Shown: positions 11,034 to 21,289 of the stretch, one piece after another
Layout: each line of letters starts with the position of its first letter
Position numbering within the stretch: the stretch's first letter is position 1
Assembly: GCF_035046485.1 (NCBI RefSeq)
Contig: NC_085137.1
Span: 40,789,155 to 40,853,154, forward strand
Source of the DNA: Aedes albopictus
Lineage: Eukaryota; Arthropoda; Insecta; Diptera; Culicidae
Length of the DNA stretch: 64,000 nt
Direction: 5' to 3'
The notes under the pieces: model-generated
The model's input: the letters and a program-made list of their open reading frames with translations, nothing else
Databases searched by the model: none
What the model was told of the DNA's origin: nothing
Program-made: the position numbers and the translations under genes

Positions 11034-11348
11034 AATAAATGATATCAGCACATTGAGTAAAATCCCTCAGTGCTTAACAATCCAAACTTGGAGTAGTGGT
11101 AAGGGGGCGTCCATAAATGACGTAGCTTTTTTTAAGCGATTTTTAATACCCCCTCCCCCCTCGTAGCATTTCGTCACAAATTCAGATACCCCCCTCTATA
11201 AATGACGTAGCTTGTTAAACAACCCCCTCCCCCCCTCAACAAAATTTTCATGTAAAAAAAAACTCGAACTTAGCTCGGGTTTCAATTTTAATTTATATGC
11301 TATAGAATATTATGAAAAACAATAATAGCAAGAAACATTGCCGACTGC

Positions 11349-11600
11349 CTTTTATGTACGGTATTTGTAAACTCAAAGTGGAAGACTTAAGCGGACTTAC
11401 TACGGCGGACGCGGATCAATATGGGCCAAAGATAAAGAGCTTCTTTCGATTAGGATTGGTTATCTATAAAACGACTGTGTTGAGCTAGGTTTCTGAATAG
11501 ACTGATGTCTCATATATTATCATCGCTTTCGAGCCCTTCGGCTCTCGATTGTCGTCTGACATTTCGGAAAGAGCAAGGGATGCGCAAGTAATATACTACA
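11349..11600 (-). repeat. 3' LTR of the orphan-ORF element
   Basis: Starts (minus) TGTAGTATATTACTTGCGC and ends ...TACATAAAAG; contains the hairpin GAGCC-GAAG-GGCTC. The exact inner boundary is uncertain by 1 bp, depending on whether the duplication is CTGC or CTGCC. Confidence 0.92.
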
Positions 11601-11721
11601 ATTCTTCCCCTTTACGAAGTTATTTGTAACTAAGTATAATACAAAACATTCTTAATTGTACTAAGTATAAAACAAAACAAAACTCTAAATCTAATATTCG
11701 ATTTTGACTGAAATTTTCCAA

Positions 11722-13776
11722 TCATCTTATTTTCCATGGATTATTCGAACCAATAAGTTCACCTCGAATACTGGCTGGATCCAAAACTTTTCGATGCATG
11801 TCTTTCTTCGGAGCCTTCTCCAGTCCTATATCGACCGTGGCCTGTTTGTCGAGAGCAGCATAGTCATTCTTCACCTGCAACACCGACTTAAGCAGTCTAC
11901 CATCTGTGATCGAACCTGTTGGCCTGCGCCTACCAATTGTTATGGTCTGAATCCAGATCGGCGCCATAACGCCCACGGTATTCGTGAATATCTGTAAGAT
12001 ATGGAACGAAAACAACATACTAGGGTGAAACCATCTATCATACCGATAATAATTGTGTTGATACCACACCCCTCTCTGAGAAATAAATCTGCTTCTACCT
12101 TCAATAACTTTTCTACTGTTTGTCTCTGATCCGTAAAACAGTCCGCTTCGATTCGTCTTTCGCTTTGTAAAGTATACAAAACACATTGTCTTTAAGGTGT
12201 AAGACAAATCTCTGTCTAGTAATATATGCTCGCACTTACAAGCACCGCCTTTCAAATTAAAAGAAAAACAAACGATCTGACTTTTCAATTTTGTATATGC
12301 GCCCATTGTGAATCGGCTAGCCGAGTTTGCAAAAATGATCAATGCCAATTGTGTGCTTGTCAAAGTATTTGCTGCTGTACTTGACCCCTTAGCCAAAGTA
12401 ATTATTGCAGTGCATTTTAGCAGAAGATTGTTGATTAGTACTGCCGCAGCAGAAAAATGTGAATCAGCTAAATATAGTAACAAATTTCTAGCAAAACTAT
12501 TGCTCATCAATTGATGTGTCATTGCAATATTATCTTTAGTTTCTGTTCCGTTGAACAATATGTAATGCCACGTTGAGTTTCCAATAAAATACAATCTCAT
12601 CTTTCTAAAACGTTCAACAATTGGTAACACCCTGGATGTATCCAGCCATCTACAATTCCTCAAACCCACATTTGGCAAATGCTCCATATTCACTGCCTTT
12701 AGGTACTTGGCGTATTCAATTACATAAATTTTCTCTTGAAAAATAATATACAGTGACACTTTATGTCCTACATTGATACAATCGTGACACATCTTCAAAT
12801 CAAAATTTAAATTGATTTCCACCACAAATATGTTTGTTGATTTGTATGCGTTAGTCAGGGCGTCCACAATAAACTTCCGAAATACCGTATGTTGTCCAAT
12901 GGCAACGATAATCAATTTGTACCACCTAATCAACCTGAACCATTTAGTCAAATCAGAGTACTTGGGCCATTGCCTCTGCCATGTTATCAATATTTGTAAT
13001 CCAAAACAAACATCTTTCACTCCAACACAATAGTTAACACAACTTACATATTTGACTTGCATATAATATATTACCTCTAAATTATCAACAACTAATTTCT
13101 TTTTGCTATCGACGCCCCATTGACCATTAAGTCCACTCTTTGTTAATTTTATAACTTCCTCTTTAATTCTTAATCTGGCCTTTGCTTTAACTGTTCCACA
13201 AAATATGGTATTTGTTTCTGTATTTACACAACGCAATCTGTTTTCCATTAAAAGCCTTTGACTAAACTTGTTTACGATATTTGAAATATAACTACCAAAT
13301 ATTGACTTAAAACTCACAAACACCTTAAACTTGGTTTGACTTCCTAACGCCAAAACGAAAATTTTCGTCGATTTGTTTGGAGCATGTAGCTTTGAACTAA
13401 CATTGCACCTTTGTAAAAAATCTACATCGTGTATGATGTCCTCATCATTGGAGACGATTTCGTCTAGAAAAGATTTCACACAATTACCAGTTGGATGTAA
13501 AATTTTAGTTTGTGTTGTAATAACTGATCTATTCATTGCAATAAAAAGAACGGCATCTTCTTTCTCCTTTATCTTGTATACACAAATAAGATGTTTCGCC
13601 AGCGTGAATCCATCGTAAAAGGGCGTTTCTTTATGATATTGTTCCATAGAAAAGGTTGTATTAGCGGCAGCCAATATTTTAAAATATAGCAGGACAACAG
13701 ATTTACACATTTGCAATAGTTGATCTGTAAAAACAAAAAGCTTGTCCACAAAAAAAAACTGACTTATGTAAGGCAT
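11722..13776 (-). CDS. orphan 684-aa protein of the LTR element, possible envelope-like glycoprotein
   Basis: An uninterrupted minus-strand ORF with ATG at 13776. A second ATG at 13710 would give 662 aa. It directly follows a good splice acceptor (TTTTTACAG|ATCAAC, exon from 13724), and a strong donor GAGAG|GTGAGT lies upstream at 13932, so a spliced message starting at the second ATG is plausible. From that Met the protein begins MCKSVVLLYFKILAAA, which looks like a signal peptide. About seven N-x-S/T sequons and some 20 cysteines follow. A hydrophobic stretch at about 586-614 ends in GRRR, leaving a 70-residue tail, as in a type I membrane protein. I recognise no named domain, and no gypsy-type fusion motif is visible. 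Openness over 2 kb of AT-rich DNA argues for recent function. The envelope reading is inference. Confidence 0.6.
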   Translation of the reverse strand: MPYISQFFFVDKLFVFTDQLLQMCKSVVLLYFKILAAANTTFSMEQYHKETPFYDGFTLAKHLICVYKIKEKEDAVLFIAMNRSVITTQTKILHPTGNCVKSFLDEIVSNDEDIIHDVDFLQRCNVSSKLHAPNKSTKIFVLALGSQTKFKVFVSFKSIFGSYISNIVNKFSQRLLMENRLRCVNTETNTIFCGTVKAKARLRIKEEVIKLTKSGLNGQWGVDSKKKLVVDNLEVIYYMQVKYVSCVNYCVGVKDVCFGLQILITWQRQWPKYSDLTKWFRLIRWYKLIIVAIGQHTVFRKFIVDALTNAYKSTNIFVVEINLNFDLKMCHDCINVGHKVSLYIIFQEKIYVIEYAKYLKAVNMEHLPNVGLRNCRWLDTSRVLPIVERFRKMRLYFIGNSTWHYILFNGTETKDNIAMTHQLMSNSFARNLLLYLADSHFSAAAVLINNLLLKCTAIITLAKGSSTAANTLTSTQLALIIFANSASRFTMGAYTKLKSQIVCFSFNLKGGACKCEHILLDRDLSYTLKTMCFVYFTKRKTNRSGLFYGSETNSRKVIEGRSRFISQRGVWYQHNYYRYDRWFHPSMLFSFHILQIFTNTVGVMAPIWIQTITIGRRRPTGSITDGRLLKSVLQVKNDYAALDKQATVDIGLEKAPKKDMHRKVLDPASIRGELIGSNNPWKIR

Positions 13777-13931
13777 ACAATGGTATATCTATTTCCCTAT
13801 TTCCCTGTAAATAGGGTAAAAAAAACAAACATATGGAATTAAAAATCAATAGATTCACGCCCGTAACTTAAGCGGTGCCAGCTGACTTATGCTATCTCTT
13901 CTGCATAAACAAACTAATTAAGAATACTCAC
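13725..13931 (-). other. predicted intron in the leader of the orphan-ORF element
   Basis: Donor GAGAG|GTGAGT and acceptor TTTTTGTTTTTACAG|ATC on the minus strand define 207 nt. Splicing would remove the first ATG and its 22 codons. Confidence 0.45.
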
Positions 13932-14578
13932 CTCTCGTTATAATACTTCCAACGTCACTCTACCTTACGGTAACCAAATGGCGCCAAGCTGTTTCTCAGG
14001 CGAAAATAATGTCGGCTATCTAAAGAGCCAATCGTCAAGCTGGCTGTTTCTTAACACCATGCGTTGTATTAAAAGCTCCAAAGTGGTAAAAGGAAGGTCG
14101 CACTTTTGCTGTGCTGATCACTCTCTGCTGAATAAGGTAAAATAATAAGTCCTAAACCAAAAAAAGATAGAGCAAAAATATATCTGCATGATTTGTTGAA
14201 GAGCTAAAAAAATGATTTTGGACCACCCTATTCATTCATTTGGCAATGAAGACCTTTGTGAGTTCCAACCGACGCTACTACAGAAGATGGCCGAATCACA
14301 ATTAAACCTTTTTTTTTCTTAATATCTCTTACACTTTCGTAGCGCCAAGGAACACTCACAACTGAATTTCGGATTCTTCCAGTTTTTCGTCGAATCCGGC
14401 GTGGTCACTACCGCAGGATGAGCCGTTATTGCTTCTCCGTTCCAATGTTGTTCGTTCCGTCAGTCACCACTTGTCTGTTGGAGATGTAATGTTCGCGCTG
14501 GCGATTGGTGAATGTCGACACCTCCCACACACTTTTCCGTCTCACACGCGTACAAGATACCGCTTTACCTCGTCGTCA

Positions 14579-14830
14579 CTTTTATGTACGGTATTTGTAA
14601 ACTCAAAGTGGAAGACTTAAGCGGACTTACTACGGCGGACGCGGATCAATATGGGCCAAAGATAAAGAGCTTCTTTCGATTAGGATTGGTTATCTATAAA
14701 ACGACTGTGTTGAGCTAGGTTTCTGAATAGACTGATGTCTCATATATTATCATCGCTTTCGAGCCCTTCGGCTCTCGATTGTCGTCTGACATTTCGGAAA
14801 GAGCAAGGGATGCGCAAGTAATATACTACA
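14579..14830 (-). repeat. 5' LTR of the orphan-ORF element
   Basis: Matches the other LTR base for base by eye. An ATAATATATGA box followed by TCAGTC resembles a TATA/initiator pair. The sequence just inside is TGACGACGAGG, a candidate primer-binding region that I cannot assign to a tRNA. Confidence 0.92.
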
Positions 14831-15039
14831 CTGCCAGGTTCAGATCGCCGACATCAAGACCATAGGTGCAACCAGTGGAGATTATCACCAAAGCTAATGA
14901 CTCAATAAACCGTCCATCGTTCTGCTACCATATTAGCCTAGAAGCTCTTCCGAAGATATTAGTTTGTTCACTACTAAATCTATTAAGAATATCAAATTGA
15001 ATTCATTTGAATAAAATTCACCACGACATTCAAAAGACC

Positions 15040-16350
15040 CTGCAGGAGTTTCTTCTAAAACTCTTACAGCAGTTCATTTTGGAATTCCTAGAGAAGTTTA
15101 TTTTGGGATTCCCATTTTTGAGAATGTCTCCCTTTTTAGTTCCTTTAGCACTTCCTTCTGGGATTTATCCAAGGATTTTTTTTGTATTTCATTAGAAAAT
15201 TCCTCCTTATTGTATTCCTTCAGGGGTTCCTTCAAAGATCCCTCCAATAATTCATTCCGAAGTTCCTTCTTAGATTCCTCCAAAAGCTCCTTCTGAGATT
15301 TCCCCAGGAGTTTTTTTTTTCTAAGGTTTTTCTAAAAGTTTATCCGTGGTTTCCTTTAGGAGTTTTTTCAAGGTTTTTTCTCCTCTCTTCCACCAGCAGT
15401 TTCTTTAGACATCTCTACAGGGATTTTAACCGGAATTTCTTTGAAGATTCCATTAGAACTTCTTTCTGTGTTTCCTAAAAAAGTTCCTTTTGAGATTCCT
15501 CCAGGAGTTCCTTTTTGGCTTCCTTCAGGAATTCCCTCAGATATACATTCCAAGATCTCGGTAGGTAACCCCTCCGGTATTCTTTCAAACCCCTCCCAGG
15601 AATTACTTCTGTGATTCTTCCAGCTGTTCCTTTTTGGATTCCTTCAGGAATTCCTTCCTGGATTCTTCTGGGATTCCTCGAAGACTTCCTTCTAGGATTT
15701 ATCCAGGATTTTTTACCCGGGACTCCTTCAGTAACTTTTTCCAGCATCCCTCCATTCATTCCTCCAGGATATCTGCGAGGAATTCCTTTACGGGTTCCTC
15801 CCTAATTTGCTTCTGGAATTCCTCTAGGATTTGTTTTTCTAAGATTTCACCAGGAGTTATATCCAGATAATCTTTTGTGATTCCCCAAAAGTTATTTTCG
15901 GGGTTGCTTCAGAAATTCCTTACGGGATTCTTTCAATTATTTCTTCCGTGCTTTCTTCAGAAATTAAACCAGGAGTTCCTTCTGACAATCTAAAAATATC
16001 TCCATCTAACATTCTTCCTGAAGTTTATTGAAAGCTTCTCCGAAAGCTTCATCTAAATTGCTCCAGATACTCCTCATGATTGTTCCAAAAGTACCTTCTG
16101 AAATTCTTCTGGAAGTTCCTTCAAGGATTCCTTCTGAGATTCCTCCAGATCCTTTTGAAATGTTTTCAGAAGTTTTTTTTTCTGGGATTCCCAGTAGGAA
16201 TTCCTGTGGAAATGTTATCCTTCTCCTGTTTGGGAAACCAATGAAGAACACAATGAGAAATTCCTCACAAAGTTGCTAGAGGAGTTTCTTAAGAAATTGT
16301 TGGATGATTTTTTCGAGGAAGTCCTGTAGGAACTATATAAGGAACTCTTG
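15040..16350. repeat. degenerate TTCCTCCAGGAGTTCCTTCTGG repeat tract
   Basis: About 1.3 kb of imperfect words such as ATTCCTCCAGGAGTTCC, TTCTGGGATTCC and CCTTCAGG, with drifting spacing. The small ORFs in it are low-complexity artefacts. It lies inside the TIR element at 11103-16809. Confidence 0.85.
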
Positions 16351-16690
16351 GAATCTTGCCGTAATGCCAAAAGCTTAAAAAAATCTTTTGTAACCTTAGC
16401 GGCCCTCTATATCAAGCAGCAAACTATTGGTCTTGAAAACATTTAAGTGAAATTGATTTTTGTCTGAAAAGCAATATTATTCTTTACGCAGGATTTCAAA
16501 ACCACTTTCTCAGATACAGTTGTTGCGTCCGATAGCTACATGTCTTATGAAATAAAGCCGGCATTTATTTCTATTATTTGTTATTCACAATAATGTGAAT
16601 GGAAAAAAAATCCTGCATTTTTTTATTTACTGGATAATAATACTTAATGCAAGTAAAAAGTGTATTAATTATGAAATATTTTCTTCTATA
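16350..16690. other. unassigned sequence
   Basis: AT-rich, with no gene or repeat resolved; probably the interior of the 11103-16809 element. Confidence 0.3.
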
Positions 16691-16892
16691 GACCAAGTAG
16701 AAAGCTACGTAGTATATCACAAACCCCTACCCCCCTATCGTCACACTTCGTCACAAAATCACAAACACCCCCCTCCCCCCAAAAAGCTACGCCATTTATG
16801 GACGACCCCTAAGGCGTCGGCTTTAAACGAGGAGAACCCGAGTTCAAGTCTCAGTAAGTAAAAAAACATCAACAATGTATTTCAAGATATTA

Positions 16893-17625
16893 CACTGCGA
16901 ACCCGGCATTACCCTTTAAGGAGTAAAAAGTACTCTCTTTTTGCAGATATATGGAGCTGTCAAAATAAAGGGTACTTCAAAATTTTGAACGAAGGGTAAT
17001 ATTTGCCCATTTTCAAGTTCCAAATATTTACTCTTTATAGGGTGAAAATTCTGTTATGATCGTGAATCAAGTTTGCTCTCGGCACTTGTATTTTTTGTGA
17101 GATCGTGAGTTTTAACAAACATAAAACTAGAAATAACTGGTAAGTAGGTATAATAATGACTTTAATTTTGCTTTCATTGTCTGTGATTATAAAATCATCC
17201 AAAATATTGTTGTTTGATTGCAGGACCAAGTGCAGGACATCCGAAAAAATGGGACTTCGTCGATATTGTCGGGTTGTCGTCGAAAGATGTCTCCAACTCA
17301 TTCAGCAGCGATAGGAACTTCATATTTGTAACAAAACAACAATTTTTGATTAAATAAATTTGTTCTTATGTTAAATTGTTTTCTATGTTTACCATTTTCA
17401 TTTTTCATGCAAATTAAAAATAAAGAAAATCAAAAAGAGTTAAATTTACCCATTTTTTCCAACCGGGGTTTCTGTGGATAATGGGTAAAATTTACTCGTT
17501 GCACTGACGTACGAGCACTTTACTCTTTTAAGAGTAAAGGCCGTTTACTCTTTTTAAGAGTTCACCTAGTTACTCTCAAAGTGGGTACTTTTTCACCCTT
17601 TAAAGAGTACTTTGGTCTCACAGTG
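16893..17625 (+). mobile_element. 733-bp TIR element, copy 1 (TA target duplication)
   Basis: Ends CACTGCGAACCCGG and ...GGTCTCACAGTG are imperfect inverted repeats flanked by TA on both sides. Both ends contain TTTAAAGAGTA/ACCCTTTAA words. It appears identical to the copy at 56927-57659. Inside is an intron-like GTAAGT...TTGCAG followed by an open segment (about 17223-17357) ending in TAA with an overlapping AATAAA. Confidence 0.9.
17223..17357 (+). pseudogene. terminal-exon-like segment in the 733-bp element
   Basis: After TTGATTGCAG an open frame encodes a segment containing GHPKKWDFVDIVGLSS and ending ...QQFLIK-stop, with ATTAAATAAA at the stop. It resembles a last exon plus poly(A) signal. 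The protein is not recognised. The same segment is in the second copy. Confidence 0.35.
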
Positions 17626-17639
17626 TAGTCAATAAGGAT

Positions 17640-18322
17640 TCCACACATGCTAATGACTCTCAATCAAAAATTACTTTCAGGGGGTGTGACACTCTAATCT
17701 TTTTGGAATCACTTTTAAAGATTCGAAATGATTCAAAAAGATTCGAAAAGATTCGGCGTGATTCAAGAAAAAAGCAGGCCTGAAAGTAATATCAAAATAA
17801 TTATAACTTTTAGTTCAGTGTTTGTTTTGATCTGGAAAGCGCGAAGGAAAAAGCTCTTCGTTTTCCTCTCTTGTTATGAAATAAAATAAAGGTAATTAAT
17901 ATTTATGCATTATTGCTAATTACAATTAACTAAAATAACTGTATTTCCCAACAGTGGCGACAAGTGAAGAAGGATGATGAACTCCAACATACCTCATAGT
18001 AAGTACTTACTGAGATGCCCAAAAAACCCTAGGTGAGGATAATGTTTGTTCTAGGAAGAGGCCATCGACCCCGTGGAGGCCGCGCATTCGGTGACTTAAG
18101 TTATAACTTCTAGCAGAAAAAAAGTGCCAACTAATGATGAATAATAAGGAAATTTCGGAAATTTATTCTGTCCAAGGACGCTGTTGAGTGCCGCGTCAAG
18201 CGGAAAGCGAGCCCTAAATCAGCTAATATCGAGTTTTAGGGATGAATGGGGGGGCCGGTTACATTGCAAATTTTGAGTACACATCAAATGAAGGTAGGTA
18301 CTGCGGTAGATCGTGATGACAT
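17640..18322. other. intergenic sequence with GATTCGAAA(A)GATTC words
   Basis: Repeated AAAGATTCGAAA and AAAAGATTCGG words near 17690-17770 resemble a stretch at 42890-42960 and suggest a decayed MITE. No gene. Confidence 0.35.
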
Positions 18323-18324
18323 TA

Positions 18325-18713
18325 GTCCTGTTCAACGACGTAGGTTGAACTTGCTCGAACTTGCTCTATCCCGCTCTTTCCCGTTTGTTGACAAATCAGG
18401 CCAAACATTTCAATAGGTCCTATCTGCATTTGAGAGGCTCTCTTTGTTTACTTTCTCTTTCAATTATTGCAATGTAATGGTACACTTTTCAACTATTTTT
18501 GCAGTACAAATCAAAAGACGATTGTTTTGACCATTGTTCAATGCAAGGAGGCAATCAAAATACAAATAAACAGCTGAGAAATTAACGAAAGAGAGAGAAA
18601 CCAAAGAGAGCCTCTCTTCTGCAGATTGGACCTTTAGACATGTTTGGCCTGAAATGGGTAAGAGTAGGATGCAGCAACTTCGAGCAAGTTCAACCTACGT
18701 CGTTGAACAGGAC
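18325..18713. mobile_element. MITE with ~130-bp inverted repeats
   Basis: GTCCTGTTCAACGACGTAGG begins at 18325 and its inverse ends at 18713, with TA on both sides. Inner arms match through GGCCAAACAT and GAGAGGCTCTCTTTG. The centre is AT-rich and non-coding. Confidence 0.88.
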
Positions 18714-18715
18714 TA

Positions 18716-20045
18716 TTGATATCAACGAATTCAAAGGTGAAAGTGTCCTGGATTTGTAGGCGGAAGTTTGACATTCGTGACAACAACCACATAATTATAC
18801 GGGCCCAGTTTTATTCCTTGATGTTAACAATTTCCTTTCACTTTATAGGATATAGGGGAAGTTGTGTATTTTCGGCAATTTTGTTCTCTCCGTCATGGGG
18901 TTTTTTGAATGCTGCTGAACTCAGAGTTGGCCTCAAATCCTTCCTAACCAAGCTGAATTATACAACCAAGCTTCAAGAAAACCCATCATGACGAAGCGAA
19001 CAAATCTGCCGATAATACTCAACGTCCCCCTATGTATTCCATATGAAAAATACTTGAAATATAATATAAAATAAATATTCAAATTAATCTTCTTCGTGCA
19101 TTAGTTGACGCTCACTACGCTGACATAGTACACGATCAACGTGCTTGGCTGGGTCATAATTACTACAATGCACGACTAGGGAAGACTGCATTAATGGATG
19201 TAGATTGTAGCTGGTAGCTTGTGGAGCATAAGAAACATTTGACATAAAAAACGTATAGGTATAAAGGACATCAGGCATAAAGGACACTTAGTATAAATAT
19301 AATTTGACGTATATTTTCTCTCGGGAGAAATATTGAAAAACCATCTATAAAATGTGGCAAACTTGTTGATGGTAGATTATATTAGGCCTCCTTTTACCGG
19401 AACAGCTTTACTCTCATCAGCTCATAAGTACTTGACCTCAAGATGTAGTATGATTTGCTGAAAACGTTTTTATGCCAAGTATCCTTTATGGCAATTGTAT
19501 TTTATGCCAAGTGTCCTCTATGCCAAACGTAGCAGACCCGATGAGACTAGAAAGATAAAACTAATAATGCCAATTACTGTAGATGAACTGTACAATAATA
19601 TGAATTTTCTGTTTTAATTGCAAAATATTCCCCAGGTTAGACCATCATTTCCCACAGTTCCAGGAGATTACGCAAGATCAACTCTTTCGTTTCTACGTAT
19701 TGCCGCATCCAGATCTCCTTCTATGAGCAAATTGCGAAAATTGCTTAACATATAATTATTTAATATATTTGATGTATTATACCTATTGCTGATTCATAAT
19801 AAATATTGCGGGGGAGGGGTTTTTTTGTTGGGTTGGGTGGCCTCACACTCTTAATTTATTCGAAAATAGACCATTTGGGGCTTAGGCAGAGGGTCCTTAG
19901 GGCACTAAACTTCCAAATTGCTGATTGAAACTTATACGTAACTGTCAGAGCACAAACTCATTTACTATGCCATATGAGGTACGGCAAAGTATGAATGTTC
20001 TTATAGTATAAAAATCTGGTGCTCTATTGGCTTATCAATTGGTAA
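18716..20045. other. intergenic sequence, scattered repeat fragments
   Basis: No gene. Words TTATGCCAAGTGTCC and their inverse GGACACTTAGTATAAA (about 19257-19520) suggest a decayed foldback element. The stretch ends at the satellite. Confidence 0.35.
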
Positions 20046-20049
20046 TCAA

Positions 20050-21190
20050 CATTTGTCTTTGCGAAGGTTCACCAAGTCCTCTTTAATTGCTCGGTGAAGC
20101 ATGAAAGTCCACTTTTTTATAAGACTTATCACTTAGTGATCAGAATTTGTTTTTGCAAAGGTTCACCAAGTCCTCTTTAATTGCTCGGTGAAGCACAAAA
20201 GTTCACTTTTTTGATAAGTCATCAAAATTTGTCTTTGCGAAGGTTCACCAAGTCCTCCTTAATTGCTCGGTGAAGCACAAAAGTCCACTTTTTTGATAAG
20301 TGATCAAAATTTGTCTTTGCGAAGGTTCACCAAGTCCTCTTTAATTGCTCGGTGAAGCATGAAAGTCCACTTTTTTATAAGACTTATCACTTAGTGATCA
20401 GAATTTGTTATTGCAAAGGTTCACCAAGTCCTCCTTAATTGCTCGGTGAAGCACAAAAGTTCCCTTTTTTTGATAAGTCATCAAAATTTGTCTTTGCGAA
20501 GGTTCACCAAGTCCTCCTTAATTGCTCGGTGAAGCACAAAAGTTCACTTTTTTTGATAAGTCATCAAAATTTGTCTTTGCGAAGGTTCACCAAGTCCTCC
20601 TTAATTGCTCGGTGAAGCACAAAAGTCCACTTTTTTGATAAGTGATCAAAATTTGTCTTTGCGAAGGTTCACCAAATCCTCCTTAATTGCTCGGTGAAGC
20701 ACGAAAATCCACTTTTTTATAAGACTTATCACTTAGTGATCAGAATTTGTTATTGCAAAGGTTCACCAAGTCCTCCTTAATTGCTCGGTGAAGCACAAAA
20801 GTTCACTTTTTTTGATAAGTTATCAAAATTTGTCTTTGCGAAGGTTCACCAAGTCCTCCTTAATTGCTCGGTGAAGCACAAAAGTCAACTTTTTTGATTA
20901 GTGATCAAAATTTGTTATTGCAAAGGTTCATCAAGTCCTCCTTAATTGCTCGGTCAAGCACGAAAGTCCACTTTTTTGATAAGTGATCAAAATTTGCCTT
21001 TGCAAAGGTTCACCAAGTCCTCCTAAATTGCTCGGTGAAGCACAAAAGCTCTTTCTTTTGATAAGTGATCACAATTTGTTTTTGCGAAGGTTCATCAAGT
21101 CCTCCTTAGCTCGGTGAAGCACGAAAGTCCACTTTTTTTATAAGACTTATCACTTAGTGATCAGAATTTGTCTTTGCAAAGGTTCACCAA
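20050..21190. repeat. ~85-bp satellite array, left part (about 13 units)
   Basis: Each unit holds GGTTCACCAAGTCCTCC and TTGCTCGGTGAAGCAC. Two unit types alternate irregularly: a short one with TTTTTTGATAAGTnATCAAAA, and a longer one with TTTTTATAAGACTTATCACT plus TAGTGATCAGAA. TTCACC-AG and CT-GGTGAA can pair within each unit. The array stops mid-unit at 21190, where the TIR element enters, and resumes in phase at 35365. Confidence 0.95.
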
Positions 21191-21289
21191 CCCGGATAAA
21201 AACGAACAATTAAGGCTATGGGAAAAACAATTGAAAAACCACAGATTCTTATGTTAACATTGCTTTCTATTGTGAATGTATTGTACAGT

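Larger units (their letters stand above)
11349..14830 (-). mobile_element. young LTR element without gag-pol, carrying one orphan ORF
   Basis: Two 252-bp direct repeats (11349-11600, 14579-14830), identical by eye, bound a 2978-bp interior and are flanked by CTGC(C) on both sides (11345, 14831). In minus orientation the 3' LTR starts TGTAGTATAT directly after a purine tract AAAGGGGAAGAA. The interior has a leader of about 800 bp and a single long ORF. No protease, RT or integrase motif was seen. The element must therefore have moved with enzymes supplied by another element. Confidence 0.9.
11103..16809. mobile_element. TIR element (GTCCATAAATGACGTAG ends, TAA target duplication)
   Basis: GGGGGCGTCCATAAATGACG begins at 11103 and its inverse (CGCCATTTATGGACGACCCC) ends at 16809. 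TAA flanks both sides (11100-11102, 16810-16812). Polypyrimidine CCCCCTCCCCCC blocks sit just inside both ends. Three-base TTA/TAA duplications are typical of PIF/Harbinger-type elements. Pairing these two ends is an inference. The 3.48-kb LTR element sits inside, so the host element would be about 2.2 kb. Confidence 0.6.

Noticed and set aside
15040..16350. Small ORFs in the TTCC tract
   Set aside because: Low-complexity translation of a degenerate repeat; present on both strands.
16836..16856. tRNA-like box B (GTTCAAGTC) near 16842, and GTTCGATTCCC near 60455
   Set aside because: No matching box A, acceptor stem or cloverleaf could be built. At most these are scraps of tRNA-derived SINEs.
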